Assembly (NCBI GenBank): GCA_027886185.1
Contig: WOAB01000893.1
Span: 3,162,001-3,226,000, forward strand
DNA length: 64,000 nt
Direction: 5' to 3'
Source: Rheum nobile
Lineage: Eukaryota > Streptophyta > Magnoliopsida > Caryophyllales > Polygonaceae
Shown: positions 42,720-53,528 of the stretch, piece by piece
Layout: each line of letters begins with the position of its first letter
Numbering within the stretch: the first letter of the stretch is position 1
Position numbers and translations under genes: made by a program
The notes under the pieces: model-generated
Seen by the model: the letters and a program-made list of their open reading frames with translations, nothing else
Databases searched by the model: none
Told to the model about the DNA's origin: nothing

Positions 42720-45700
42720 ATGAAGATAAGCCTATGGAATATTAGAGGTATGGGCCGTAAAAATGTCTGGACTGACATAGACACTTTCTGCAAAATTAAC
42801 CACATCCAAATTATGGCAATAGTGGAAACAAAAATAGATAAAACCCCATGCGAAAAGCAATGGAAAAAAGCTGGTTTTGACAATATCGCGGTCTCTCTAG
42901 CTATAGGGCTGACTGAAGGAGTCATAGTACTGTGGAAAAAGCACCAACTGAAAAATGAGTCAATCCGACTACATACAATCGACCAACGTTTTATCAGTTT
43001 CGAATTTAAGGATTATAGCAACCTAAAAGAAAGCATGATCATATTCGTGTATGCACCTCCACACGAACAGGACAAACTGGCATTCTGGAAGAACCTCCAA
43101 GATTATATCATAGCAATCAACAAACCGTGCATAATCATGGGAGACCTAAATGAAATCCAACAAACGCAAGATAAAACAGGAGGCAACACCTCAGGCCCAA
43201 ATAAATTCAATAGACTAAATACCTTCACTAACACATGTGACCTCCTAAATATCCCTACCACGGGAAACCAATTTACTTGGCGAAAATCAAGAAATTCCCC
43301 ATACAACATTCTTGAGAAATTGGATAGAGTTCTGGTACATGATCAAATCCTACAATGGTACCCCAATCTAAGAACACACAACCATGCATTTACATCCTCA
43401 GACCACTGCCCTATCTCACTAGATATCTCAAACACGACAAACAGAATGGCTCAACCTTTCAAATTTGAAATGATGTGGACCAACAGAATGGACCTAACAA
43501 ATTTAGTTAAACAAACATGGCGAGTCAACTTTCAGGGGACCCCAATGTACACACTTACAAAGAAGACACAATTATTAAAAACAAAAATAAAAGAGTGGAA
43601 CAAAACCAGATTTGGCAATATATTCGAACAACTCAAGAAAGTGGAAGAAGGCCTACTCATACTACAGGAAGACCATGTGACCAATCCGAACCAAATAAAC
43701 TTGGCAAGAGAAAAGAACTTGACAAGAAATAAAGAATGTCTCCTCTCCTTCCAACAAAAGTACTGGGGACAAAGAATAAAACACAAACATATCATATCAA
43801 CATACACTAATAGTAAATACTTCCACAGAATTGCCACCGGAAGAAGGAACCGGAAAAATATCAAACAAATAAAAACCGTAGAAGGAACTCTAATTATCGG
43901 ACCAGACAATGTCAAAAAGGAAATACAAAAAGATTTTGAAAAAAGATTCAAAAAACAACACATAAACCAGAGGAAGATAACAAATACCCTAAACATCATA
44001 CCAACAGAAGTAACCCAAGAGGATAATGACCACTTGACAAAACCAGTTACAAATGACGAAATTAAAAAAGCCCTAGAAAACATCAAAGAAGACAAATCAC
44101 CGGGCCCAGACGGAATGCCATCCGGATTCTATAAAAAATATTGGGGAATCATCGGCCCAGATATAATCAAGGCAGTAAAAAACTTCTTCCACACAGGAAA
44201 GCTACTCAAACAAATTAACCACACTTTCATAACTTTAATACCCAAATGTGATAACCCAAGCTCAACCAACCACTATAGACCAATTAGCTTATGCAATACA
44301 ATCTACAAAATCATATCCAAAATCATCACAGAAAGACTCAAAACTATTATACCAAAACTAATACATCCTCTACAAGGAGCCTTTGCTCAACAACGGAGTA
44401 TCCAAGACAATGTACTAATTGCCCATGAGATATTCCACTCTTTCCGGGCAAAAAAAGGAAAAGAGGGATGGGTTGCACTAAAACTAGACATGGAAAAAGC
44501 ATATGATAGAATTGACTGGGAGTTCGTACAATAGACACTCCAAAATTTTGGCTTCTACACCAAGTTCACAAACTGGATCAAAGAATACACCCAAACAGTA
44601 TCGTTCTCTGTCCTTGTCAACAACGGACCAACATAACAATTCTTTCCAAAAAGAGGACTCAGACAAGGTGACCCCCTATCCCCCTTCCTGTTTATCTTAA
44701 GTGCAGAAATACTCTCGAGACAACTACAAAACGCATCACTAGAACAAACTAACCCAGTCGGAATCAGAATAAACAGAGGAGGGACAAGAACCCCCTTTCT
44801 AGCCTTTGCCGATGACATCATCATCTTCTCATCCACAAAACTTACCGTCTGCTCCAAAATTAAGAAAATCATAGATGACTATTGTGAAGTATCAGGTCAA
44901 CTCGTCAATTTTCACAAATCAGCATTCCAAGTAACAAAAAACACCAACCAAACGAACATAGCACAAATCCAACAAATCTTCAATGTGGTTTCATCCAACG
45001 GCCTCGATAAATACCTTGGATGCCCTATTATAAATGAAAGATTAACAAACGCTACATTCCAACCACTCCTGGAAAAAACTGCAAACCAACTTACCAAATG
45101 GAAAGCAAACACACTGTCACAAGAGGGCAGAAAAGTTCTCATCAAAGCAACACTATCGGCCCAACCAAGCTACATCATGCAAAACTTTACACTACCGACC
45201 AATACCCATAAAAAACTTGATAAAATTAACCGTCAATTTTTTTTGGAACAAGGATAACAACCACATACCTCTCATTAGATGGGACGAGATCTGTAAACCG
45301 GTGAACAAGGGGGGGTTAGGAATCAGGAAAAGTGAAGACATGAACAAAGCACTCCAAATGAAACTAATTTGGAAGATACTCGCCGAACCCAACAACATAT
45401 GGGTAAGGATCATCCATGAAAAATATCTAAAAACCAATCACATATTGACATATGAAAGAAAGAAAAACTCTAATTGCTCCTGGCATTGGAGCAACCTCAC
45501 TAGACTTATACCAGAATTCAATAAGGGGCTACAATAGGAGGTAGGTAACAGAAAAACCATCAAATTTTGGCAGGATTCATGGCTCTCAATTAGACCACTA
45601 ACAAACCTTGCAAGAGACATAAATCTGATTAACCTGCAAGAAACAGTGGACCAATACATAAACCAAGACAAATCATGGAAACTAGAGGAACTCCAAAAAC

Positions 45701-46862
45701 ACTTTGATCAACATACTATCACAAACATTGTTAGTAAAACAATCCCAACTAATGCCATCGAAGACAGGATGTATTGGAAACACAACCGAAATGGATGGTT
45801 CTCCACCAAAAGTGCAATCAATATGATTTATGAAAACAAGGGACTAATAGACTCTGACACAACGTGGATTTGGAAACTAGATATACCCCCCAAAATGAAA
45901 CATTTTATTTGGAAGATAAGTAAAAACGGAATTCCCACAAAAGAAAAATTGTACGAAAAACATATCCCTGTTCCGTTAGAGTGCATCATGTGCACCAACC
46001 CAGTAGAAAACCTTCCACACATACTCTTTAAATGCCCCCATACCCTGCTAACACTTAAGAACATTGACCCACAAATTCAGCAAGAAATCTCTAATATGGA
46101 CATAGATAATAAAACTGATTCCCAACTAATAAACGCAATCAAAGACAAGGCGGGAATGGAAAAAATGGAAATTCTATCAATATGCTGGTGGAGCATATGG
46201 TACCAAAGAAATTTAAAAATCTTTGAAACCAAAACAAAAACACCATACCCAACCTCACCCACTTCATCCAAAAACAACAACGGGATTGAAAAAATGCCAA
46301 AAAGGAAAACAATAATAGCATAGAGCCCCCTAAACCTAGCAGACTAACGACCAGAAGGAAGAGAAGAAATATCAAATGGACTAAACCGCCCATCAATGTG
46401 TATAAACTAAACTCAGACGCATCCAAAAACACTATAGGACTCGCGACCTTCGGCTACATAATTCGGGACCATGCTGGAAAACCAATTTTCATGGCCAACG
46501 GTGCCCTGGGGAACATCTCCCCACTACTAGCTGAAACAATCTCAATGTGCAAAGGCATTAGGGATACAATTCAGCTTGGGATCTCCAATATTGAGATCGA
46601 AGGCGATAACCTCTGCCTTATAAATGCCATAAACGGCAAATGGGACTGCCCATGGGAAATTGAACTCATTATCACATACATCTTACTTGACCTACGACGC
46701 TTCTCGTCTTGTCGCGTTTCCCATATCTTTAGGGAAGTTAATATTGTGGCTGACTACATTGCAAAACTTTACCACAGTTTGACTTCACCAGATGCTGCAG
46801 CCATTCCAGATCTGCGAGATCTCATCCGCAAGGATGCTCTAGGGCGACCTTCCTCGCGATAG
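42720..46862 (+). pseudogene. LINE1 ORF2: endonuclease, RT, zf-RVT, RNase H
   Basis: Starts MKISLWNIRGMGRKNVWTD. An apurinic-type endonuclease covers residues 1-235 (Asn in WNIRG, Glu in IVETKID, GDLNEIQ, SSDHCPI). RT follows from about 440 (DKSPGPDGMPSGFYKKYW, HYRPISLCN, KLDMEKAYDRIDW, GLRQGDPLSPFLFIL, FADDIII). Then the zinc-binding region (IPPKMKHFIWKISKNGIPTK, CIMCTNPVENLPHILFKCPH) and RNase H (YKLNSDASKNTIG, IEGDNL, VNIVADYIAKL). Stops lie at 44532 and 44634 within RT and at 45535. A frameshift lies in the T8 run at 45237-45244 and another near 46300. It would nick DNA and prime reverse transcription at the target. Now inactive. Confidence 0.92.
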
Positions 46863-46903
46863 AGAGGTCCCCCTAATTCCTTTCCTGATCAAAAAAAAAA
46901 AAA

Positions 46904-47005
46904 CTTGGCAAAAGAGGTTTGCGGGTAAGAATTTATATCCCGTGGCAGGATTTATTTCTTCACCAATAAAATGTGGTAATTCTTTATCTATTCTATTTGT
47001 GGAGC
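46904..47005 (+). other. Kinase exon end, splice donor and intron remnant
   Basis: After the LINE poly(A), 46904-46919 repeats the target site, then TGCGGGTAAGAA gives a Leu-Arg codon pair and a consensus-like 5' splice site (CGG|GTAAGA, cut after 46925). The remaining ~80 bp is AT-rich, as expected of an intron. It is cut off by the second LINE at 47006. Confidence 0.6.
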
Positions 47006-49300
47006 TTTTTTTTATAAGGTAAAAATTAGGCTGGAAACTACATAACAAACGGTTTCTCAGTCTATAGCATCCTTGCGGATGAGAATTACAAGTTCTAGAT
47101 TAGCTCGAATATCTTCCAAGGAACTCTGCTGGCTCAGCTTTGCAATGAACTCGTCCACCGCGTTTGTTTCTCGGAAGACATGACAAATCTGCACTGAAGA
47201 AAGCAATTGTAAAACACAAAGGATATCAGAAATTTAAATTTCGATATCCCAAGGACAGTGCCAGATTTTATTAAGAACGTTCACAATAGTAAGGTTGTCG
47301 CATTCAAGATGAATGTTGGTAATGCCTAATTCGTAAGCCTTAACCATATCATTTCTGATTGCTAGAGTTTCTATTTTCAAAAGGGTTGAGAAACCACATT
47401 TATCCCCAAAGAGGAAAATTGGTTTACCTGTGCTATTTCTGAAAATATAGCCAAAACTAGAATCACAATTAGTCTTGGTAAATCCATCTGTATTAATTTT
47501 AATTGTATTTTCCGGTGGTTTTTTCCATTTATTTTGCGGTCGTCTTAGATTATTATTTCTATGTGTCTTTGGTTTACCCCCTGCTGAACAGTCTGGGTTC
47601 CAGTTCTTTGTCTGTTTCCAATTCTCAATTTGTTTTTTAATATAAATTGGTACATCCTTTATTATATATGTGTCATTGTTTGTTCTTCCAAAACTTTGTT
47701 GGTTTGTATAAAACCAAATTCCCCACCAAGAGACCGCCAACTCTATAAATTGTGATCTGTCAGTTTTTTGTCTAAGTTCCTCAATGATTTTATAAGTTGT
47801 TTTATTCCCTATGTTTAGAGATCTAATGATTTCATAGGTAAGGTAATTCATTTTCTCTATTGTTTTCATGGTATGGTTACATTGGAAGAGGAGATGATTC
47901 AAATCCTCTAATTGTGCATTGCAACGTATGCAACCCTGGGGGATTGCTACTCATTTTTCTACTAATCTTGCTTTGGTTGGGAGTCCATTTTTCATTATTT
48001 TCCAGATGAAGTTTTTAACTTTGGGATAAGTCTCCATCTTCCAGATCCAGGAAGAATCATAAGCAGTGTATCTTTTGTTTATGTTGATCATATCCATAGG
48101 AGAGTGTGTAGAAAACCATCCATTATTACTGCATTTCCAGTACATCCTGTCATGAATATTATTCAAAGGTATTGGAATAGAGATTATTTGTTTGGCTAAA
48201 TCATGGGGTAGGCATTGTTCAATCATGTCCTTGTTCCATGTTTTGTTTGGCAAAATAAAATCCACCACCAAAGCATCCTTATTCAGAATTGATTGTGTAT
48301 TAATGATACCACATAAAGGAGTTTTAGAAACCTAATTATCAGACCAAAATTTGATCGTTCTGCCATTTCCAACTTGCCAAATTAGTCCAGATTTGAATTC
48401 ATCCAGAAGTTCAATCATTTTGGACCATTGCCAAGAGCAATTTCCTTTTTTTCTCATATTGTAACATATGTTGTGTTTTTAGATATTTTCCGGTAACAAC
48501 TTTAACCCAAAAATTATTTGGATCAACTAAAATTTTCCATAATAATTTAAATTGTAAAGCTTTATTCATGTCCTTTGATTTTCTCAGTCCAAGGCCACCT
48601 TGTTGTGTTGGCTTAAAAAAAAATTCCCAGCCTATAAGAGGTTTGTAGGAACTGTCTTTGTTCTAGAAAAAAACATCTATTTAGTTTATCAAGCTCATTA
48701 TGTGTATGTGTAGGTAGCATAAAGATTTGCATGAAGTAATTTGGTCTTCTAGATTAGCTTTTATTAGAGTTATTCTTCCTGCTTGGGAAAGTGAGTTTGC
48801 TTTCCATTTGGATAGTTGTTGTTGTGTGCTAATTAAAATATCAGCAAAGGTATTCGAATTAACTCTACCATTAATGATAAGGCAACCTAAATATTTTTCA
48901 AGGGATATCATGTTTGTGATTGTAAGAATACTTTAGATTGCTAAATTTTTTTGGGTTGGTTACCTTTGTTACTTGAAAAGCTGATTTATGAAAATTTACT
49001 TTTTTGTTCAGAAATTTTGCAGTATTCATCTACAATATCCTTGATTTCCTTGCAGTTTTCATGGTTTGCTTTTGAAAAGATCACAATGTCATCCGCAAAT
49101 GTCAAGAAAGGAATTCGCGTTCCTTGTCGAGAGATTTGAAAACCTAATGTTTTCCGTGGTTTTTCAGAAGCATTTTGAAATTTTCGGGCAAGGATTTCCG
49201 ATCCAAGAATGAATAGAAAAGGTGAGAGGGTGTCACCCTGTTGAAGTCCTCTGATTGGTTTAAATATTTTTGTGGGTAGCATCGAAAAGGAGACAGTCGT
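47006..49300 (-). pseudogene. LINE2, 3' half (RT end, zf-RVT, RNase H)
   Basis: - strand LINE whose 3' A tract is the T run at 47006-47013, preceded by the family 3' motif (- strand CCTAATTTTTACCTTAT). From right to left: RT (GLQQGDTLSPFLFIL, FADDIVIF, 49282-48986), the region after RT (EKYLGCLIINGRVNSNTF), zf-RVT (YPKVKNFIWKIMKNGLPTKA, 48271-47951), RNase H (KINTDGFTKTNCDSSFGYIF, ECDNLTIVNVLNKIWHCPWD, 47902-47234). Several frameshifts. It continues at 56286 beyond the Athila-like insertion. The same family as the fragment at 62395-63352. Confidence 0.88.
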
Positions 49301-50682
49301 TGATATGCGATATATTATATGGCGTATCTAGGGATTATTAGCATGATTTAGGTGATGTTTGGATATTATTTGATGGTAATTCTGTAATCCGAAAGAGAAG
49401 ACTAGAACTGAAGAAATCATGGGATTTACAGAGGTTTGAAGTGCATTGAAGAGTAGAAGATCAGTGTGCTGAATTCAATTGGTTAGTTCTCTTTACTCAG
49501 ATGTCCAAATGGCGTGATTCCAATTCGAGGAGTTATATCTTGAAGTCTAATGCAAGTCCTCAAAATATGAGCGCAATCCGAGTTGGGAATCAAACGTTAT
49601 GGCGTTTTTACGGAAGTGTCGCAGAAGCTGGAGGCGCCACCGCACCCGCGGCCAACACCACCGCACCCGCGGTGAGCAAGCAGAAGTTGGCATCTGAATC
49701 TCTGGAGGCCCACCGCACCCGCGGTGGGGGTTGCCGCACCCGCGGTGACCTGTACGCGAAAGACTGTTTCCGAGATTTTTATTTCCTTTTATTTTAATTC
49801 TGAAACTTTGTTTCCAAGTTTGATATTTTCTTTTCTTTATTTCTGAATTATTTGCCCTAGTATTTAAGGATCTATTCTAAAAACCCTAGTTGCCACCTAT
49901 CATAGCTTTACTCTCACAAACCCTATGGAGAACTAAACCTCCATTGTTGCACTTGACGTTTTGAAGCCTTCAATTGATTGGTTGTGAGTTTTCTACTCTT
50001 GTTCGATTTCCTATCTAGTTGTATTAATTCTCTTGCGCTTGAATGTTTATTGAATCTTATTGATTTATCTAGACTGATCACCTAGGTTTATTGATATTAT
50101 CCATATAGCTAGGACTTGTCAATTCCGGGTTCGGGTTGCATATCTAGTAGCAAACACGATTTACATAAGCGGGTTGCGAGTGTTCATCGTGAGAGAGAGT
50201 TAATTGCATGTTATAGTAACGGGTTGTTTCTATTGCATGTATCTTGTTGAATCCTTGGTTGAATGATATTGCTTTGCTGAGTCTTGAAGGTTTTTGGATT
50301 TGATTTGGTAATAAGTACTATTAGGGCTGGTAGAACTAATAGTTACCTAAGATCGGGATAAGGACAACTATAGGAAAGATAAGAACTTGAGACTAATAGA
50401 ATTCAGTGATCAACCATATCTCTTGTTGTGTGGATCTTTGTCAGGTGTAGCGCTTTTCCCAACCATATTCACAACCTTTACTTGCGAACTTGTTTACTTG
50501 TTACTTGGTCACTAAGAAATCATACAACCCCCCCCCCCCCCCCTAGTTCCTAGTTGGTGACTTGAAAAACACAAGAATAGATAACCTGATTCCCTTGGGT
50601 TCGACCCTGACTAGTTTGCTATACTCTGTTTAGTAGGTATATTAGGATTTCTTTGATTAGGCATACGACTTTAGGCCTGTCA
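49301..50682 (+). repeat. 5' LTR of Athila-like copy 2
   Basis: 1382 bp, very similar to the 3' LTR throughout, so insertion is fairly recent. Contains the shared LTR module (49476-49640), four GC-rich units (49637-49752), a TATA-like stretch (TAGTATTTAAGGA, about 49858) and a 16-base C run (50528-50543). Confidence 0.93.
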
Positions 50683-50686
50683 AATT

Positions 50687-50704
50687 TGGCGTCGTTGCCG
50701 GGGA
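50687..50704 (+). other. Primer-binding site of Athila-like copy 2, tRNA-Asp
   Basis: TGGCGTCGTTGCCGGGGA differs by one base from the complement of the plant tRNA-Asp 3' end. Four bases separate it from the LTR. Confidence 0.85.
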
Positions 50705-50762
50705 TTCAAAATTTATGTTTTTGTGTTTTTGTTTGTTACCAACTTTGGTGTGGATCTATCTT

Positions 50763-53528
50763 ATGGTCCACACCCGTGCTACTGATAATCCACTTGTTGA
50801 TTTAGATCCAGAGACCGACAGGACGTTCCACAGAAACCGCAGAGAACACACCACCCCACAAGCTGCAATGGGTGACCAAACGCTTCGGCAATTGACTGTG
50901 CCGAATCTGACTATGCAACCACTAGTTGTGACAATCCCCGCCATAGGAGATGGCGTGAATTTTGAACTGAAGTCGGGGCTGATTCATTTGCTCCCGTCAT
51001 TCCATGGACTGAGTGAAGAGGACCCAATCAAGCATTTGGGTAAATTCCACACTGTGTGTATGAGCATGAAACCGGCGAATATCACTGAGGAGCAAATCAA
51101 GATGAGAGCCTTTGGGTTCACTCTCAAGGATGCAGCTGATGATTGGTACTACCATCTTCCCACCGAAAGCATAAACACTTGGGCCAAGCTTCATAAGGCC
51201 TTTCTTGAGAAGTATTTTCCTGCCAAGAAGGCGAATAGCTTGAAGAAGGCTATAAGCAATATTGAACAAGAGGATGATGAGACCCTTTATGACTATTATG
51301 AACGGTTCAAGAGGCTCTGCTCAAGCTTTCCATTCCATGGGTACACTACTCAAGATCTAGTGCTTCATCTCTACAATGGTTTGCTGGATAATGAGAGACG
51401 AATTGTCGACGCTGCTTGTGGAGGCAACATTCTCAACACAGCACCAGCGACAACCATGGAAAAGATTCAGGAGATGGCAGAGGGGACAAGAAATTTCGGT
51501 AGAACTTCTACCAAGAGAGGAGTCAATGCCGTGAACTCCAATCACTCTGAGCTAGCGAGCGAGATTGCTGAATTGAAGGACATGGTGAGGAGACTAACGC
51601 TGCAAGGAACTCCTTAACAACTCAAAGCATGTGGGATTTGTGCTGACCAATTCCACCCCACCGATGCATGTCCTCAATTGCAAGGTGATCTGAATGCTGA
51701 GGTGAACCATGTAGGAGGTTATGGAGCTCCAAGACCTCGGAACGATCCCTACTCCAGCACATATAATCCGGGATGGAGAGACCACCCCAATTTTAGATGG
51801 AGGGATCAACCGAATCAACAACAACCTCATCCTAGACCTCAATTTCTTCAAAGGTCACAAGATCAACAACCTGGTACGTCTGCTTCAACCGAAGATATGC
51901 TCCAAGCCTTGACTAAACATTTCGCCACACATGTTCAAGCTACGGCGTTGAGTATCAAGAACCTAGAAACGCAGATGGGACAAATGGCTGAAGCGATCAC
52001 TAGAATTGATGCAAAAACTTCGGGAAATCTACCATCTCAAACGGTAGTGAACCCACGAGAAAATGTTAGTGTTGTGATGCTTCTAAGTGGTAAGCAGCTG
52101 AATGTCGCTCCTAGTGCTGAAGAGGACGACAAAGAAGACGAGAACTCTCTGTTGAGTTCACCGCACCCGCGGCACCCTCACCGCACCCGTGGTGGGACTC
52201 CAGAGGAACAACCGCACCCTGCTCCACTTTCACCGCACCCAGCGGTAGAGAAAACCGATGCTCCTGCAATATCACCGCACCCGTGGTGGAATGACCGCAC
52301 CCACGGTGACGGTGTTGAGATTTCTCGAGAATTCTCTACTGAGTCGACAGCACCCAGCGGTGAGCCTTGCCGCGCCCGCGGTGGACCTTCCAGAGTTGCT
52401 AAAGAGCCATACATCGACACCTATGTTCGTCCGTACTTCCCTCCTCTCGGTTCCGAGAAGCCACCCGCCCCATTCCCAGAGGTGCTTAAGGAGAGGAGAA
52501 TTATCGACGACAAGGACCTCTTCGAGACGTTTAGCAAGTGCGAGGTAAACATCCCTTTACTCAAACTTGTTACAAGTATTCCCAAATATGCTCGTTTCTT
52601 GAAGGAACTTTGCACAATCAAGAGGAAACAGAAGCAGAAGCAAAAGAAGCAGGTCCAGGTGAGCGAGCAAGTATCTGCTGTGTTTCAAAGGCGCCTGCCC
52701 AAGAAGTGCAGTGATCCAGGTATGTTTTCTATCCCCTGCGTCATTGGTGAGACAAAGATTGATAAAGCTATGTTAGATCTTGGTGCAGCTATTAATGTCT
52801 TACCATTGTCATTTTATGAGTCTCTTGGTCTGCCGCCATTACAGGACACTAGGCTAGTTATTCAATTAGCTGATGGAACCAATGTCTACCCGAAAGGGGT
52901 TGTTGAAGATGTCCTTGTTATGGTAGATAAGCTGATTTTTCCCACTGATTTTTATGTGCTTGATATGGGTGGTGGTACAGGTGCACATATGCTGTTAGGT
53001 AGACCATTCATGAAAACCGCAAATACCACAATTGATGTCAGAAGTGGAAAATTAACTATGGAATTTGATGGGGATGGAGTTGAATATAACATATATGATA
53101 TGAAACCCGTCATTAACACCTCTTTGAACTTTGTTGATGTAATGAGTCATAACCCTATGGATGAATTGCAACCTATAATAGAGGATTCCATAGTTGACTT
53201 GCCTGTCGATATTACCGTATCTTCTAATCTGCAGAAAGTCACGGCTTTATTGGATGAGAAGGGTGAGTCTCCTACTTCTCTTTTGGGTAGTGGCCCCAAT
53301 GTGCTAACTCCGAGCGAGAAGCTCGTTCCCTCTACTGTGCAGGCCCCTGAAGTTGAGCTTAAACAACCCCCTGATCGATCTAAGTATGGGGGAAAGGCAA
53401 CTAAGAAGGACAAGGTGAAAGAGTCGTTGAAGAAGAGGAATGGTCTAAGGTTCAAACCTTTCCATGATTGGTTCAGGAAGGAGGTGCTGAATGAAAGGGT
53501 TCCTAAGGAACCTGATGTTGTGGATTGA
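50763..53528 (+). pseudogene. Athila-like gag-protease with one stop (copy 2)
   Basis: Starts MVHTRATDNPLVDLD. Same architecture as copy 1: capsid (GLIHLLPSFHGLSEEDPIKH, FLEKYFPAKKANSLKKAI), cysteine motif (CGICADQFHPTDACP), linker with GC-coded PHPR repeats (52159-52386), protease-like domain (AMLDLGAAINVLPLSFYE, LLGRPFMKTANT), and a basic C-terminus (KKRNGLRFKPFHDWFRKEVL). A single TAA at 51615-51617 replaces the CAA found in copy 1 (after LTLQGTP); the frame is otherwise open to 53528. A gag-protease element that must borrow pol from elsewhere. Confidence 0.9.
52159..52386 (+). repeat. Intragenic cluster of GC-rich palindromic units (gag linker, copy 2)
   Basis: About eight units of CACCGCACCCGCGGTG and decayed forms (for example CACCGCACCCGTGGTGG, CACCCAGCGGTGA). 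One is followed by GACTCCAGAGG. The frame reads through as PHPR, RTRGG, PHPA peptides. Confidence 0.85.

Larger units (their letters stand above)
38565..46903 (+). mobile_element. Full-length plant LINE with RNase H (LINE1)
   Basis: Inserted in the kinase exon with a perfect 16-bp target duplication CTTGGCAAAAGAGGTT (38549-38564, 46904-46919). It ends in a 13-base A tract (46891-46903). Leader, ORF1, a 1.6-kb gap and ORF2 (endonuclease, RT, zinc-binding domain, RNase H) are all present. Stops and frameshifts make it inactive now. Confidence 0.93.

Noticed and set aside
43532..44095. - strand ORFs over LINE1 ORF2
   Set aside because: Mirror frames of A-rich LINE coding sequence, hydrophobic by base composition only.
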